A stretch of DNA of 5,397 bases from Planctomycetaceae bacterium (GTDB lineage: Bacteria > Planctomycetota > Planctomycetia > Pirellulales > UBA1268), in contig PKCL01000291.1 of assembly GCA_002862165.1 (NCBI GenBank), forward strand, positions 1 to 5,397. The letters are read 5' to 3'. Both the position numbers and the translations under genes were made by a program. The notes under the pieces were generated by a model. That model saw only the letters and a list, made by a program, of their open reading frames with translations, was not told the DNA's origin and did no database searches. Position 1 is the first letter of the stretch. Each line of letters opens with the position of its first letter. Shown here piece by piece: positions 5,349 to 5,397 of this stretch.

Positions 5349-5367
5349 ATTCGTTGCGTCAACGAAT
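5349..5367. repeat. Perfect 8-bp inverted repeat ATTCGTTG-CGT-CAACGAAT
   Basis: ATTCGTTG (5349-5356) and CAACGAAT (5360-5367) pair around CGT. It follows the AT-rich hairpin by 7 bases, so the two form a tandem pair. It may be an operator or a 5' UTR hairpin of a downstream gene if the ATG at 5389 is real. Confidence 0.4.
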
Positions 5368-5397
5368 CACGTTGGTAATGTCGGTGGTATGAAAACC

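Larger units (their letters stand above)
5178..5397. other. Non-coding region after rpiB; no recognisable gene
   Basis: No clear intrinsic terminator follows rpiB. The region holds two perfect hairpins (5322-5341 and 5349-5367) and a near-repeat, TTGGTAACGTCGGCG (5241-5255) versus TTGGTAATGTCGGTG (5372-5386). A plus-strand frame is open from 5275 to the window edge. Its only ATG, at 5389, reads M-K-T, which could be the start of a gene outside the window, but three codons cannot support a call. Confidence 0.5.

Noticed and set aside
1..5397. CRISPR array, tRNA, rRNA or insertion sequence
   Set aside because: No regularly spaced repeats, cloverleaf, rRNA sequence or transposase was seen on either strand.

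Overview
The window looks like a piece of a chromosome from a bacterium with an outer membrane, most likely a planctomycete of the Pirellulales type. That placement is an inference. It rests on a BamA/Omp85 protein with five POTRA domains followed by a long Pro/Gln/Thr-rich stretch before the barrel, and on a YrdC-type domain fused to a low-molecular-weight phosphatase next to rpiB. Base composition is moderate, and no mobile element, rRNA, tRNA or CRISPR array was seen.

Layout: one large minus-strand gene (8-3172) encodes a BamA-like outer-membrane assembly protein. A 297-bp divergent intergenic region (3173-3469) holds several symmetric elements but no convincing consensus promoter. Two plus-strand genes follow: 3470-4636, a 388-residue fusion of a YrdC/Sua5-like domain with a YwlE-like phosphatase, and 4716-5177, ribose-5-phosphate isomerase B (rpiB). 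The last 220 bases have no recognisable gene, but contain two perfect hairpins and possibly the first codons of a gene that continues outside.

The plus-strand pair echoes the ywlC-ywlE-ywlF(rpiB) neighbourhood of Bacillus subtilis, with the first two genes fused. The YrdC half keeps the fold signature but lacks the K-x-R and S-A-N motifs of threonylcarbamoyl-AMP synthases. The phosphatase half is intact, and its P-loop carries the threonine linked to phosphoarginine specificity. RpiB keeps its catalytic residues but has unusual changes near the active site, including Glu at a position that is Arg in M. tuberculosis RpiB.

The main non-coding observations are a GGAG(G)CCATGGCC element placed just upstream of both plus-strand genes, an 11-bp perfect inverted repeat inside the start of bamA, a 10-bp inverted repeat spanning the stop codon of the fusion gene, and operator-like repeats in the divergent region. 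I see no clearly novel multi-gene system here. The fusion protein is the best candidate for undescribed biology.
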